64,000 nucleotides of DNA from Betaproteobacteria bacterium (GTDB lineage Bacteria; Pseudomonadota; Gammaproteobacteria; Burkholderiales; Casimicrobiaceae): contig READ01000026.1 of assembly GCA_004293675.1 (NCBI GenBank), positions 1-64,000 of the forward strand, given 5' to 3'. How positions within the stretch are numbered: the stretch's first letter is position 1; the number at the start of each line of letters is the position of its first letter. The position numbers and the translations under genes were made by a program. Under the pieces are notes generated by a model. It was not told the origin of the DNA, ran no database searches, and was given only the letters and a program-made list of their open reading frames with translations. Of this stretch, positions 17,912 through 27,606 are shown piece by piece.

Positions 17912-20545
17912 TTACATGTCGTAGCGCACGCGAACGCCGTAGCTGCGAGCATCGTTCAAGAAGCGAACGTTGACCCCCGATCCTACGAGCGCCTTTTGCG
18001 ACGCTTGCTCGTTGGTAACGTTGGCGGCAAACGCCTCCACGCGGAAGCCGCGAAGCGTGTAGCCGACACCCAGATTGAGTGTGGCAAAACCTTTTTGACG
18101 ATCTGGGAATCCGGCTTCAAGCGCGGTTTTCCGTGAGCCGTCCAAAAAGACCACTTCGCTTTCGTTGAACTGCGTCAGGTAGAACGCTGAGCGGTAGGCC
18201 ACCAATGCCTGCCAATCAAACTTTCCATTGCCCAACGCAAAGCTCTGCTGAATGCGTGCCGAGATGGAAACGTCAGAGGCCAGCGGCAGCTTGTTGCCCA
18301 CCAGGCTAACCAAAGGTGTTTGTCCACCGACGCTGAAGTCTTGACCGCGTACGTCAGCGACTTGACCCTTGGTGATCTTGGTCTTGAGCAGCGTTGCATT
18401 GAGATCGAGCTTGGTGTTGGCGCTCAAGGAAATCTTAGATTCCAGCTCGAGACCACCCAGACGCGATGCGCCAACGTTACGATTAACCAGCGAATAACCT
18501 GTGCAAGGTGGTGTCGCCGTTGCATCAAAGTTGATGCAGGTCAGATCTTGAAACACTTGATTTTTGTAATCGTAGTAGAAGCCAGTTGCGTTGAACAACG
18601 CGCGGCGTCCACCGAAATCAAATGCATTGCGCATGCCGGCCTCGGCCACGACCAGACGCTCAGGTTCGAACGTTTCTGGAATGTTGGAGCCGTTGAAGCT
18701 GTCGTTAAAACCACCACCTTTATGGCCCGAGGAGAGCTTGGCGTAGATCATGCGATCCTTACCCAGATCTTTTTCGATACCGATGCGGAAGTCACCGTAA
18801 TTGGCTTTGCTGCGACCGACTTGCTGCGATGGAATGGTCAGATTTGCGTAGCTGAAACCACCGTTGCGATCACTCGGATTGAGCGTTGGGCACTTGACGA
18901 AGCCGTTGTCGATGTCGGAGCGAACGAAGCAATTTCCGTTGGTATTGGTACCGTTGGCAATAGCGCCTATCTGTCCGATCATTGTGTCGCGCGCGCCAGG
19001 GGTCTTGATGCTTTGCAACAAGAACTGTGCGATTTGCTGACGGTTGGTGACAGTGCTCAAATCGAAGTTAGGACGATTGAGCATGTTGGGCACGAAGCCC
19101 TCGGTGCCAAAGCGCGTTGCGACGCAGCATGCGAAGTTCTCACCGCCGAGTGTCAGCGCCAGATTGCCGCCGATACCGTAGCGATACTTGCTCTCGTTTG
19201 TGTAGCGAAGTCCGCCAATGGCGCGCAGTGATTCCGAAACGCTAAAGGTGCCATCAGCAAAGACCGCGGTTGATTTCACACTCACGTCAGGCATGGTGAA
19301 TTCTGTCCCGGAGTAGCAGCAGTAGCCACGATCAGCCACGGACAAAAAGCCCACTTGCTGTTTCTCTTCGAAATTGAACGCTCCCGCACTCCAACGGAAT
19401 CGGGCTTTGTCATTGTTGGATGAAAAGCGCAATTCGTTGATGTTGCTCTTTGATTTCGTCGCCCAATACACGTTCGAGAAGTTGTCCCAACGAACGGCTG
19501 AGTAGTCCAGCGTCGGGTAGTCAACGCCCTCGGACGCAGCGTTGGCTTGCTTGAAATCCACCGTGCGATAACTCGAGCTGAATTCCGCCGTGATGTTGCC
19601 AAGGTCGTACTCGACTTTACCCTGAATGCCTTTGAGGTCATTGGTCATGTCGCCTTGTGAGCCGCGGTAGAGCACGTTGCGCAAGTCAAGCGCCTCGGGA
19701 CGCAACTTTGACGCGGTCACCGCACCAAAGATGTTCGCACCGGGGTAGCCAGTACCGGATTCCTTGCCAGCGTCAGCCATGGCTGTGAGGCGCAGGGAAT
19801 CGGTTGGCAGCCAGAGGAAAGATAAACGGCCACCATAGTTTTCCTCAAGGCCGCCGGGCTTGAGTTTGCTCGCTGCTGGGTCAGTCGAAACGTTCTGGAA
19901 ACCGGCGTCTTTCTTGGCGTAGCTAAACGCACCGCGTAGCGCCATATCTTCGCGAACTGGCACATTGAGCGCAGCCTCCGCGCCGCTACCACTGCGGTTA
20001 GAAACCTCGACTTGCGCAAAGCCTCCGAATTGGCCTAAACGCGGCTTTGCAGTGATGATGTTGAGCGTGCCAGCCATCGCATTGCGGCCATAGAGCGTAC
20101 CTTGCGGGCCTTTGTTGACCTCAACACGCTCTAGATCGTAGAACATGGTTCCCAGACCGCGAGGCCGTGGAATGTAGACGTTGTTGAGGTGTGGTGCCGC
20201 CGCCGGATCGCCCAGCTCCGTGTTGTTGGCTGAGCCAACGCCACGGATAAAGAGCTCGACGTTTCCCTCCTGATTGGCAATGCTCAAACCGGGCACAGCC
20301 GTCTGGAGCTGTCGCAGCTCACTGATACCGTCTTTGCGCAATTGCTCCGCGGAGACCGATTGCACGACGCCCGATACTTTCTGTGCCGTTTCTTCACGCC
20401 GGTTGGCGGTTACCACGACTCGATCAACTTCAACGACGTCGGGGTTTTTCTTTGGCTCGGGCGACGTTTGTGCGTGCGCCGAAGTCAAGGCGATGCTTGG
20501 CAGTATTGCGGCTAGCGCAATGCCTATTTTCAATCGAAATTTCAT
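17912..20545 (-). CDS. TonB-dependent outer-membrane receptor
   Basis: An 877-residue outer-membrane transporter. A signal peptide is cleaved near SAHA, and a TonB-box-like DRVVVTANRREE follows (about residues 41-52). The plug domain includes GISELRQLQTAVPGLSIANQ and VEVNKGPQGTLYGRNAMAGT. The 22-strand barrel region runs to VRVRYDM. It has several Cys pairs, including a CC, in extracellular-loop regions. It sits last in the beta-glucoside cluster, with a strong GAAGGAG site. The neighbouring GH5, GH1 and ABC genes suggest oligosaccharide rather than siderophore import, but this is inferred from context only. Confidence 0.88.
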   Translation of the reverse strand: MKFRLKIGIALAAILPSIALTSAHAQTSPEPKKNPDVVEVDRVVVTANRREETAQKVSGVVQSVSAEQLRKDGISELRQLQTAVPGLSIANQEGNVELFIRGVGSANNTELGDPAAAPHLNNVYIPRPRGLGTMFYDLERVEVNKGPQGTLYGRNAMAGTLNIITAKPRLGQFGGFAQVEVSNRSGSGAEAALNVPVREDMALRGAFSYAKKDAGFQNVSTDPAASKLKPGGLEENYGGRLSFLWLPTDSLRLTAMADAGKESGTGYPGANIFGAVTASKLRPEALDLRNVLYRGSQGDMTNDLKGIQGKVEYDLGNITAEFSSSYRTVDFKQANAASEGVDYPTLDYSAVRWDNFSNVYWATKSKSNINELRFSSNNDKARFRWSAGAFNFEEKQQVGFLSVADRGYCCYSGTEFTMPDVSVKSTAVFADGTFSVSESLRAIGGLRYTNESKYRYGIGGNLALTLGGENFACCVATRFGTEGFVPNMLNRPNFDLSTVTNRQQIAQFLLQSIKTPGARDTMIGQIGAIANGTNTNGNCFVRSDIDNGFVKCPTLNPSDRNGGFSYANLTIPSQQVGRSKANYGDFRIGIEKDLGKDRMIYAKLSSGHKGGGFNDSFNGSNIPETFEPERLVVAEAGMRNAFDFGGRRALFNATGFYYDYKNQVFQDLTCINFDATATPPCTGYSLVNRNVGASRLGGLELESKISLSANTKLDLNATLLKTKITKGQVADVRGQDFSVGGQTPLVSLVGNKLPLASDVSISARIQQSFALGNGKFDWQALVAYRSAFYLTQFNESEVVFLDGSRKTALEAGFPDRQKGFATLNLGVGYTLRGFRVEAFAANVTNEQASQKALVGSGVNVRFLNDARSYGVRVRYDM

Positions 20546-20653
20546 AACGACTCCTTCTTCATGATCTCTCCTGTTTGTATCGTGGGTTGTGACAAAAAAC
20601 TACTTAACGCGGAGCATTTCCGCAGCGCTGGCTTGTGACTTTCTAGTACCGAT

Positions 20654-21865
20654 TCACGGCCCATACAGGGCCTTCTTCAAACTCTCTCGAAACGCATTGG
20701 CTTTGGGGTCATACACACCGAACCCAGAGGCCAGTTCCCAGTAAACCCAGGGCATTTGCCTAGATTCCATGGCCTGTCGGATGAACGTGAGGTAGCGAAC
20801 GCGCGCCGCCTCGGGCGCTTTTGAATACGCGCCGAATTCACCTATGACGACTGGATAGCCCATGCGATCTGCTTCACGCCGAGCCAGATCCAGAATCTCG
20901 GACATCTGCTTTTGCGCGGCCGCATCGCAGCAGTCAACACCGACCGGCCTGAGCGGTTGCACCCACTCTGCGCCTTGGTGCGTGAAGTCAAATGGTTCGT
21001 AGTGATGAACCGTCAAGATCAGATTGGCATCGGGCGGGAGCACTAGCTGCGGGAGCTTGTGCGCCGCGTTCCAAAACGTCGGTCCAATCATGACGGCGCG
21101 GTCGGGATTGGATTCACGAATCACGCGCAAGGCACGTGACAGCAAATCGTTCCAAGTGGTTTCTTGTGCGCCGTGCGGCTCGTTGTAGATCTCAAAAATT
21201 AGCTTTGGACTGCGATTGGCATAGCGCTGCGCAATTTGACGCCACATCGAAAGCACGCGTACTCGAACCACCGACGCATCGACGGGCGTTTCGTTGGGGT
21301 CGAGTGTGTCGCCATCGAGTTGTCGATAGTGATGCATGTTTAGCACCACCGTCGCACCGCGCGCGAGAAGACGATCTAGGACGCTATCGACGCGCGCGAA
21401 AAATACGGGATCGATGATGGCGGCTGCGTCGCGGCTTGCATGATTGCTCCAGCGAACCGGCAAGCGCACCGACTTAGTAAAGCCGCCCTCGCCTACGAGC
21501 GCAATGAACCTATCCTCAGCGCGCAGACCCCATTCACCTTCGTTGGGGGACTCGAGCATGTTGCCAAAGTTAATGCCCCGATCGAGCTCGCGAGCGAGTG
21601 TGCGAGCTTGCAGCGACGCACCCGGCGCCGGCCCGCTTGGCGAGAGCGGAAACGAATTAACCGTGAGCGCACCAGCGTCAGAGCGGATGGCCGCTGCAGA
21701 CGGTGGCGCTTCGTTGGATGTGGTGCCGCAGCTCGACAGAACTAGCGCCGTGAGTGCGGCGGCCAGCGTTGTCGCGCCGCCTGCAATCAACCGACGTCGT
21801 TTCGTGGCGAAGTGCGTTTGGGCGTGCTCCGTGACGGACTGCGCAGTTGATGTTCTATCGCGCAT
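20654..21865 (-). CDS. GH5-type glucanase, predicted lipoprotein
   Basis: A 403-residue secreted glycoside hydrolase. The N-terminus has RRRLIAGG and a hydrophobic stretch ending LSSC, a lipobox, so it is probably a lipoprotein, possibly exported by Tat. The catalytic domain (about 90-400) opens RGINFGNMLESPNEGEWG, as in GH5 endoglucanases. The acid/base Glu lies in IFEIYNEPHG and the nucleophile Glu in VVIGEFGAYS; the HHYEPFDFTHQG segment is also typical. It would cut beta-glucan or cellulose outside the cytoplasm. The start overlaps the ATPase gene by 11 bases, indicating co-translation. Confidence 0.85.
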   Translation of the reverse strand: MRDRTSTAQSVTEHAQTHFATKRRRLIAGGATTLAAALTALVLSSCGTTSNEAPPSAAAIRSDAGALTVNSFPLSPSGPAPGASLQARTLARELDRGINFGNMLESPNEGEWGLRAEDRFIALVGEGGFTKSVRLPVRWSNHASRDAAAIIDPVFFARVDSVLDRLLARGATVVLNMHHYRQLDGDTLDPNETPVDASVVRVRVLSMWRQIAQRYANRSPKLIFEIYNEPHGAQETTWNDLLSRALRVIRESNPDRAVMIGPTFWNAAHKLPQLVLPPDANLILTVHHYEPFDFTHQGAEWVQPLRPVGVDCCDAAAQKQMSEILDLARREADRMGYPVVIGEFGAYSKAPEAARVRYLTFIRQAMESRQMPWVYWELASGFGVYDPKANAFRESLKKALYGP

Positions 21866-22973
21866 AGTCTGCGTCCCTTTCGGTGCTCAAATCTGTGAGC
21901 TGAGTGAGTGCTGCGCCCGCCTCTGTAAACACATGTGCGCTTCCAGGGCGCGGATGGACCCAGAGCATTGCGTTAATTCGCAGTTGCGATGCAGGCGGCG
22001 CAAGCTTGATGACGATTGTGGTGTGGGTGTCGACTGGTGTGGCGTAGGCGATGACCGCGTCACCGAGCTGTTCGACTACATCGATTCGCACGCAAAAGCC
22101 GACGCTTTCGGTGCTGATTGCAAAGTCTTCGGGTCGAACACCGAGCACGCACTTTTGAGTGACGTGAAAATTGACGCTCACCACGCCATTGCCGCAGCGA
22201 AGTGTGCTGCCCCCAGCGTTGCGGGCGATGGGCTCGCAGTCAATGAAGTTCATTTTGGGGGACCCCAAAAAGCCCGCAACAAATTGGTTTTCTGGATGAT
22301 GAAACAGGGAGAGCGGTGTGCCGATTTGTTCCACACGACCGGCGTTAAACACCGCGATCCGACTGCCAAGGGTCATTGCTTCGACTTGGTCATGCGTCAC
22401 GTAGATCATCGTTGTGCCAAGATCTTTGTGCAGTTTTGATAGCTCAAGACGCATCTGAACCCGAAGCGATGCGTCCAAATTCGACAACGGCTCGTCGAAC
22501 AAAAAGATCTTTGGCGTGCGCACGATTGCCCGGCCACTCGCAACGCGCTGACGCTGCCCACCGGAGAGAGTCTTTGGTTTGCGATCGAGAAGCGAACTCA
22601 ACTGCAAGGTCTCGGCCACCTTGCCGACTTTGCTCTGGATCGTTTGCTGCGATTCGCCCGCCATCTTGAGCGAAAACGCCATGTTTTCTGCCACAGTCAT
22701 ATGCGGATAAAGCGCGTAGCTTTGAAATACCATCGCTATGCCGCGCTCTGCGGCGGGTGCGCCTGCAACGCTTTGGCCGTCGATCAATATGTCACCCGAG
22801 CTGATCTCCTCTAGTCCGGCGATTAAGCGCAGCGTCGTGGACTTGCCGCAACCCGATGGTCCAACAAAGACCATGAATTCGCCGTCGCGAACATCGAGAT
22901 CGATGTCATGCAGAACGGCGTCGGCGCTGCCTTTGTAGACCTTGCGAAGCTTACGAAGTGATAGCTCAGCCAT
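21855..22973 (-). CDS. Sugar ABC transporter ATP-binding protein (MalK/UgpC type)
   Basis: A 372-residue ATPase energising the two permeases encoded upstream. Walker A GPSGCGKST is at about residues 37-45, the Q-loop is in VFQSYALYPHMTV, the signature is LSGGQRQRVA, and Walker B is KIFLFDEPLSNLDA. A C-terminal TOBE-like regulatory domain with VLGVRPEDF marks the MalK/UgpC class. ATG 22973 is chosen for its family-typical MAELSLRKLRKVYKG; it overlaps the beta-glucosidase stop by 8 bases. Gene order within the sugar cluster supports the assignment. Confidence 0.92.
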   Translation of the reverse strand: MAELSLRKLRKVYKGSADAVLHDIDLDVRDGEFMVFVGPSGCGKSTTLRLIAGLEEISSGDILIDGQSVAGAPAAERGIAMVFQSYALYPHMTVAENMAFSLKMAGESQQTIQSKVGKVAETLQLSSLLDRKPKTLSGGQRQRVASGRAIVRTPKIFLFDEPLSNLDASLRVQMRLELSKLHKDLGTTMIYVTHDQVEAMTLGSRIAVFNAGRVEQIGTPLSLFHHPENQFVAGFLGSPKMNFIDCEPIARNAGGSTLRCGNGVVSVNFHVTQKCVLGVRPEDFAISTESVGFCVRIDVVEQLGDAVIAYATPVDTHTTIVIKLAPPASQLRINAMLWVHPRPGSAHVFTEAGAALTQLTDLSTERDADYAR

Positions 22974-24309
22974 TGCGCCGCCCTGATCGTTGCGCCTGCG
23001 CAATGTCTCGGTACCAAAGCGCACTGTCTTTGAGCGTTCGAGCCTGGGTGTCGTAGTCGACGTGGACCATACCGAAGCGCTTGCTGTAACCGGAGTCCCA
23101 TTCGTAGTTATCCATCAGACTCCAGTAGAAGTAGCCCCGAACGTCGACACCGTCAGCCTTGGCTTGAGCAACGGCTTCAATGTGTCGTTTCACATAGCCG
23201 ATACGATTGATGTCATTGACCCGACCCTCGACGAGTGTGTCGGCGCTTGCCATGCCGTTCTCAGTGATGTAGATCGGAGGCAACTTGTAATCGCGATGGA
23301 TTGAGCAGAGCAGCTGGCGCAAACCGTCTGGATGAATTTCCCAACCCATGTCAGTCTCGCCCATCAATTTAGGCGCCGGGACGGGTGGATTAGCGGTGCT
23401 GATCCAGATTCGCGTGTAGTAGTTGATTCCCAAGAAGTCGATGGGCGCTTTAATGATCTCCATGTCACCCGGTGCCACCGTCGGGTAGTGCGCAATGCCG
23501 GGATCGGCCGGGTACTCGCCGCGAAAGATTGGGTCCATGTACCAGCGCACAAAACTCGCATACTCGGTGCGTGCCTTTGCGGCGTCCGCGGCGCTGTCGG
23601 TCGCCATCGAAACACTCGACTGATTGAGAACAATTCCCAGCTTGCAGCGTGGATTGTTGGCCCGCATGGCACCCATCGCTAGTCCGTGCGAGAGCAGCAA
23701 GTGATGCGACACTTGTGCGGCCATCGCCGGATCGCGAAAGCCGGGGGCAAATTTTCCAACAGCGTGCCCGAGGATCGAGGTGCACCACGGCTCGTTATGC
23801 GTGGCGAGAGCCGAGAGCCGATCGCCGAGGCGACGCGACATCTCATCGGCGTAATTCGCGAATTTAAAAGCCGTGTCACGATTGGCCCAACCGCCCAAAT
23901 CCTGAAGGGCTTGTGGCAAATCCCAGTGATACAGAGTCGCGTGCGGCTCGATTCCTTTCGAGAGGAGGCGGTCAACGAGTCGATCGTAGAAGTCGAGACC
24001 CTTGGCGTTCCAGGCACCGTCGCCATTGGGTTGTACACGTGACCAAGCAATCGAGAAGCGGTAGGCGTCTAAGCCAAGACCACTCATCAGCTCGACGTCA
24101 GATTCCCAGCGATGGTAATGGTCGCACGCGACGTCGCCGGTCTCACCGTTGACTGTCTTGCCCGGTGTATGCGAGAACGTGTCCCAAATGGACGGGCCGC
24201 GGCCGTCCTCGGTTGCCGCGCCTTCGATCTGATACGCAGCGGTCGCCGCGCCCCACTTGAAATTGGCGCCCAGCGCATTGGCGGTTTCAATCGACAATGG
24301 GAGTGCCAT
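22966..24309 (-). CDS. GH1 beta-glucosidase
   Basis: A 447-residue cytoplasmic glycosidase that would hydrolyse imported beta-linked disaccharides. GH1 landmarks are FKWGAATAAYQIEG (N-terminus), the acid/base Glu in ATHNEPWC, the nucleophile Glu in PIYITENGMAS and the aglycone-site YFYWSLMDNYEWDSGYSKRF. ATG 24309 is used because MALPLSIETANALGANFKWG fits the family and full length. Longer in-frame leaders beginning 24345 or 24366 would cover an operator-like palindrome. It lies between the permease and ATPase genes. Confidence 0.92.
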   Translation of the reverse strand: MALPLSIETANALGANFKWGAATAAYQIEGAATEDGRGPSIWDTFSHTPGKTVNGETGDVACDHYHRWESDVELMSGLGLDAYRFSIAWSRVQPNGDGAWNAKGLDFYDRLVDRLLSKGIEPHATLYHWDLPQALQDLGGWANRDTAFKFANYADEMSRRLGDRLSALATHNEPWCTSILGHAVGKFAPGFRDPAMAAQVSHHLLLSHGLAMGAMRANNPRCKLGIVLNQSSVSMATDSAADAAKARTEYASFVRWYMDPIFRGEYPADPGIAHYPTVAPGDMEIIKAPIDFLGINYYTRIWISTANPPVPAPKLMGETDMGWEIHPDGLRQLLCSIHRDYKLPPIYITENGMASADTLVEGRVNDINRIGYVKRHIEAVAQAKADGVDVRGYFYWSLMDNYEWDSGYSKRFGMVHVDYDTQARTLKDSALWYRDIAQAQRSGRRNG

Positions 24310-24330
24310 TGTGATGCCGCTTTTTTTTTG

Positions 24331-24344
24331 AGAAATCGTTTTCA
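24331..24344. promoter_or_regulatory. Operator-like half-palindrome upstream of beta-glucosidase
   Basis: AGAAATCGTTTTCA differs at two positions from the perfect TGAAATCGATTTCA palindrome at 27607-27620. It is located 22 bases before the chosen GH1 start. It may be a secondary binding site for the LacI-type regulator at 27892, allowing internal control in the cluster. Confidence 0.4.
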
Positions 24345-24386
24345 TGAATGGTTGTGTTTGACTCACTACAAAAATACCTGTCTGGT

Positions 24387-25289
24387 TTACTGCTTTACAG
24401 CGCCCGCCGTGAGTCCTTCAATGAGGCGGCGGGAAGAGATGACGAAGAGCGCTAGCAACGGCAAAACTGCAATGGCGGCGCCTGCACAAATCGCGCCCCA
24501 AGGTGTCTGACCTGTGCCCTGCAACGCTCGCAAGGCCAACGGAACGGTATAGCGATCCATGTCTCGAAAGACGAGTAGTGGACTGATAAAGTTGTTCCAC
24601 GATCCGATAAAAGTAATCATGCCAAGTGTGCCCATCGCGGGGCCAATCAGCGGCAGCACGATGCGCCAGTAAATCGTGAAGTCATTGCAGCCGTCCAATC
24701 GCGCCGATTCAATCAGCTCCTTGGGTACGGAGGAGCCGATGTATTGCCGCATCATGAAAATACCCAATGCGCCACACGCACCCGGCACGATCAACGCGCG
24801 ATGCTCGTTCATCCAGCCAAACCAACCCATGATCAACACCGTTGGCACCATTCCCACAAAGGTTGGGAGCAGTAGCGTGGCCATGATGGCTTTGAACAAC
24901 AGAGCACGCCCGGCAAATTCAAGATGCACAAACGCAAAGCCTGCCAACGAACAGAAAAATAGATTGAGCGCCGTAGTAGCCAATGCGACGTAAAAGCTCC
25001 AACCGATGTTTTGCCAAAAGTAAGGCAGCCGCTCGAGCAGAATTTTTAAGTTCTCGCCCAGCGCATCGCCAAACCAAAGCGGCGGCGGTACGGATAGGAT
25101 GCCCGTGTTGGTATGTGTTGCAAACACAAACATGAAGTAGAACGGCGCAAACATGATGAGCGCCCCGACGCCCACGATCACGTAAGCCAACCACTGGGAC
25201 GCTTCAATGCGCTTGGGCTTTGACCAGCCGCGGTTCGAAGGCGTTAAGGGTGCTGTGGGCGCGAGGGCGTGAGAGGAGGTGGTAGCCAT
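24387..25289 (-). CDS. Carbohydrate ABC transporter permease (MalG type)
   Basis: A 300-residue inner-membrane permease with six hydrophobic segments. The cytoplasmic coupling motif is ELIESARLDGCNDFTIYWRIVLPLIGPA, the EAA loop that docks on the ATPase. An N-terminal hydrophilic tail precedes the first helix, as in MalG/LacG proteins. ATG 25289 is preferred over an upstream TTG that overlaps the previous stop. It pairs with the 25301-26266 permease, 11 bases upstream. Confidence 0.9.
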   Translation of the reverse strand: MATTSSHALAPTAPLTPSNRGWSKPKRIEASQWLAYVIVGVGALIMFAPFYFMFVFATHTNTGILSVPPPLWFGDALGENLKILLERLPYFWQNIGWSFYVALATTALNLFFCSLAGFAFVHLEFAGRALLFKAIMATLLLPTFVGMVPTVLIMGWFGWMNEHRALIVPGACGALGIFMMRQYIGSSVPKELIESARLDGCNDFTIYWRIVLPLIGPAMGTLGMITFIGSWNNFISPLLVFRDMDRYTVPLALRALQGTGQTPWGAICAGAAIAVLPLLALFVISSRRLIEGLTAGAVKQ

Positions 25290-25300
25290 GGTTCGTATCC

Positions 25301-26266
25301 TCAATCGTTTTCTCGCTGCCCGAGCAGTCGATTATTGAGCCCCGTGACCGCAGCGATGACGATGAACAAGAGCCACGCAATGGCCGATGCCGTGCCGAAA
25401 TCGCCTTCTCTAAACGCGACCCAATACATGTGCATTGCTGCTGTTTTTCCCGCCTGGTCTGTGCCCCCCGTGCCGCCGGTCAAAATGAATGGCTCTTCGA
25501 ATAATTGCAAATTCCCAATGATGGTCAGCGTGACTGCGAAAAACATCATCGGTTTCAAAAGTGGCAGCACGATGTACCGAAAACGTCGCCAAAGGCTCGC
25601 GCCGTCGATTTCTGCCGCTTCGAGTAAATCGCGCGGCACCGTTTGTAGCGCAGCCAAATAGAGCACCGTGTTCCAACCAACGAAGCGCCAAAACACCACA
25701 AACGAAATCATCCACTTGGTGTACTGCGGGTTGTTGGCCCAATCAACCGACTGCTCAGGCATGATGGCTCCGACCAGCGGCACTGATTTGAACGCCGCAA
25801 GAATCGAGTTCACAACGCCGAAATCTTTGGAGAACAGCGCAGAAAAAACTAATGCGATCGCCACGGTTGACGTGATGAAGGGCAAAAAATACAGCCCCAC
25901 AACAAGATTGCGCCAGCGACCAAAGCAGGTGTGCAAAAAGTACGCGAGTGGGAGCGCGATGAGATGTTGCGGCAAACCCGCCACGAGCGCAATCCATAGC
26001 GTGTTGTAGAGCGATGCGTGCAGCCAATCGTCGCGCGTTAACGCAAAGGTGTAGTTATCGAATCCCACCCAGCGCATCGCCTCAAAACCTGCCGCCGGAT
26101 CCCAACTGTGCAGCGACAATACGACCGAAAACAGCAGCGGAAACAGGCCAAAAATGCCAAATAGGATGAAGAACGGGCTGATGAATAAATACGGCATCAA
26201 GCGACGCGTATCAAAGCGGCGCTTTGGCGCGACTGGCTTCGGACTTGATGCGGACAAAGAGCTCAT
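25301..26266 (-). CDS. Carbohydrate ABC transporter permease (MalF type)
   Basis: A 321-residue permease. The first helix is MPYLFISPFFILFGIFGLFP, as in MalF/LacF-type permeases. The EAA coupling loop is DLLEAAEIDGASLWRRFRYIVLPLLKPM, and LFEEPFILTGGTGG follows. It is the second gene of the sugar cluster, 36 bases after the binding-protein gene. It forms the heterodimeric channel with the next gene product. Confidence 0.9.
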   Translation of the reverse strand: MSSLSASSPKPVAPKRRFDTRRLMPYLFISPFFILFGIFGLFPLLFSVVLSLHSWDPAAGFEAMRWVGFDNYTFALTRDDWLHASLYNTLWIALVAGLPQHLIALPLAYFLHTCFGRWRNLVVGLYFLPFITSTVAIALVFSALFSKDFGVVNSILAAFKSVPLVGAIMPEQSVDWANNPQYTKWMISFVVFWRFVGWNTVLYLAALQTVPRDLLEAAEIDGASLWRRFRYIVLPLLKPMMFFAVTLTIIGNLQLFEEPFILTGGTGGTDQAGKTAAMHMYWVAFREGDFGTASAIAWLLFIVIAAVTGLNNRLLGQREND

Positions 26267-26302
26267 CGGAATGGGTGATTGTTTCTGTAGGATTACCGGG
26301 GT

Positions 26303-27526
26303 TCAGTACCGCCGAACACGGCGCAGAATGTCTCGCTCGGCGTCACGTAAGGCCTGCTTGATATCTTTACCGCGATCGAGCACTTTTTCGAGCTGCGCAT
26401 CGACGATTTCGCGCGCAGCCTCGTCGTAGCGATCAACGTCAACGGCGGGGATTTTCCGAACGGCGGCACTCCACTGTTGCCTCACGGCGGTGCCACCAAA
26501 ATATTCGATCGGCTGATCCACAAAAGGATCGCTTTGGGCTTCGAGCAGTGACGGAAACGCATCGAGTTGACGAAACGCTTCGATCTGCTGCGCCTTATCA
26601 AACACCAAGTATTGGAGAAACGCCCAGGCCATTTCCTTGTGCCGCCCCTTTTCGGGAATTGCGTAAAACGAGCCGCCCCAAGAAGCAAACATGCCGTTGG
26701 GCAGCGGCGCACTTCGCCACGCGCCTTTGCTTTGCGGGGCGATCCAATTTTGCAGGTGACCGCCAAGCCACGCACCCATCATTTGCGCAGCAACACGGTC
26801 GCGCCGAAAGCCCTCGCTCCATTCATTGGTCCACGCCTTGATCCGGGCGTCGATCCCTGCTTGGCGCGCAGCGCGTGCGATTTCGAAGGCTTTCTCAAAA
26901 CGTGGCGATGTCACTACTGGCTTGCCGTTTGCGTCGAAATAGATGCCTTCACCGTCAGCCAGACTCGCGCGGATATAGATGTCTTTGATGTCCACGGCAT
27001 TAGCCACCAAATAAGCGCCGGTCGATGCCTTGAGCTTTTTGCCGGCATCAATAAACTGCTCCCAGCTGCCCGTCAAATCGGATTCCTTGAGCTGCGCTTT
27101 GGCGAGCAAATCGGCGCGATAAAACATCGTTCCCGGACCCACGTCGACGGGCAGCGCCGCCATCGCGCCTTTGCTGCTTTTGCCAGCAGCCAGTGCAAAC
27201 TTTGCGAGCTGTGTTGAGCGGGCTTCGGCGTTGTAGGGTGCGCGTCTGAGATCGATCAAACCGGCAGATTCAGCAAACTGGCCAATGAAGCGCGCCTCAA
27301 TGGCCATCACATCGGGCAAGTTCGACCCGCCAGCTAGGGCGGTGATCATTGCCGTGTGGTGGTCTTCAGCCGACAGCGCCGAAATTCGAACATCAACATC
27401 GGGGTAGAGCTTCTTAAATCCCGGAATGGCGAGTTTGGCCGCACGATCAAGGTCGGGAAAAGTGGCCACAGTCAGCGTGATTTTTGGAGCGCCAAACGCC
27501 GAAGCCTGCGCTACAAAGGCAAGCAC
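26303..27526 (-). CDS. Sugar ABC transporter substrate-binding protein
   Basis: A roughly 407-residue periplasmic solute-binding protein of the MalE/extracellular family 1 type. The mature part starts KITLTVATFPDLDRAAKLAI and contains NLPDVMAIEARFIGQFAESA and MFASWGGSFYAIPEKGRHKEMAWAFLQY. The start is unsettled. GTG 27526 leaves a very short leader (MLAFVAQASAFGA). In-frame codons continue upstream to a TAG at 27560-27562 and would extend the hydrophobic signal, but the only other start there would be CTG. An AAGGAG site lies just beyond. First gene of the cluster, facing the LacI gene. Confidence 0.85.
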   Translation of the reverse strand: MLAFVAQASAFGAPKITLTVATFPDLDRAAKLAIPGFKKLYPDVDVRISALSAEDHHTAMITALAGGSNLPDVMAIEARFIGQFAESAGLIDLRRAPYNAEARSTQLAKFALAAGKSSKGAMAALPVDVGPGTMFYRADLLAKAQLKESDLTGSWEQFIDAGKKLKASTGAYLVANAVDIKDIYIRASLADGEGIYFDANGKPVVTSPRFEKAFEIARAARQAGIDARIKAWTNEWSEGFRRDRVAAQMMGAWLGGHLQNWIAPQSKGAWRSAPLPNGMFASWGGSFYAIPEKGRHKEMAWAFLQYLVFDKAQQIEAFRQLDAFPSLLEAQSDPFVDQPIEYFGGTAVRQQWSAAVRKIPAVDVDRYDEAAREIVDAQLEKVLDRGKDIKQALRDAERDILRRVRRY

Positions 27527-27606
27527 CGCACACAGCTTTAACAGCGGCCAATCTGCACTCTACTCACTCCTTATTGTTCATTTCGTTTCAACAATTTAAT
27601 TGGCTG

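Noticed and set aside
18320-19231. 303-codon plus-strand frame opposite the TonB receptor
   Set aside because: The minus-strand receptor is well supported; the opposite frame has no family features and arises from the GC-skewed third codon positions.
21444-22439. 331-codon plus-strand frame opposite the GH5 and ATPase genes
   Set aside because: It spans two well-supported genes, has Cys/Arg-rich composition typical of antisense frames, and shows no motif.
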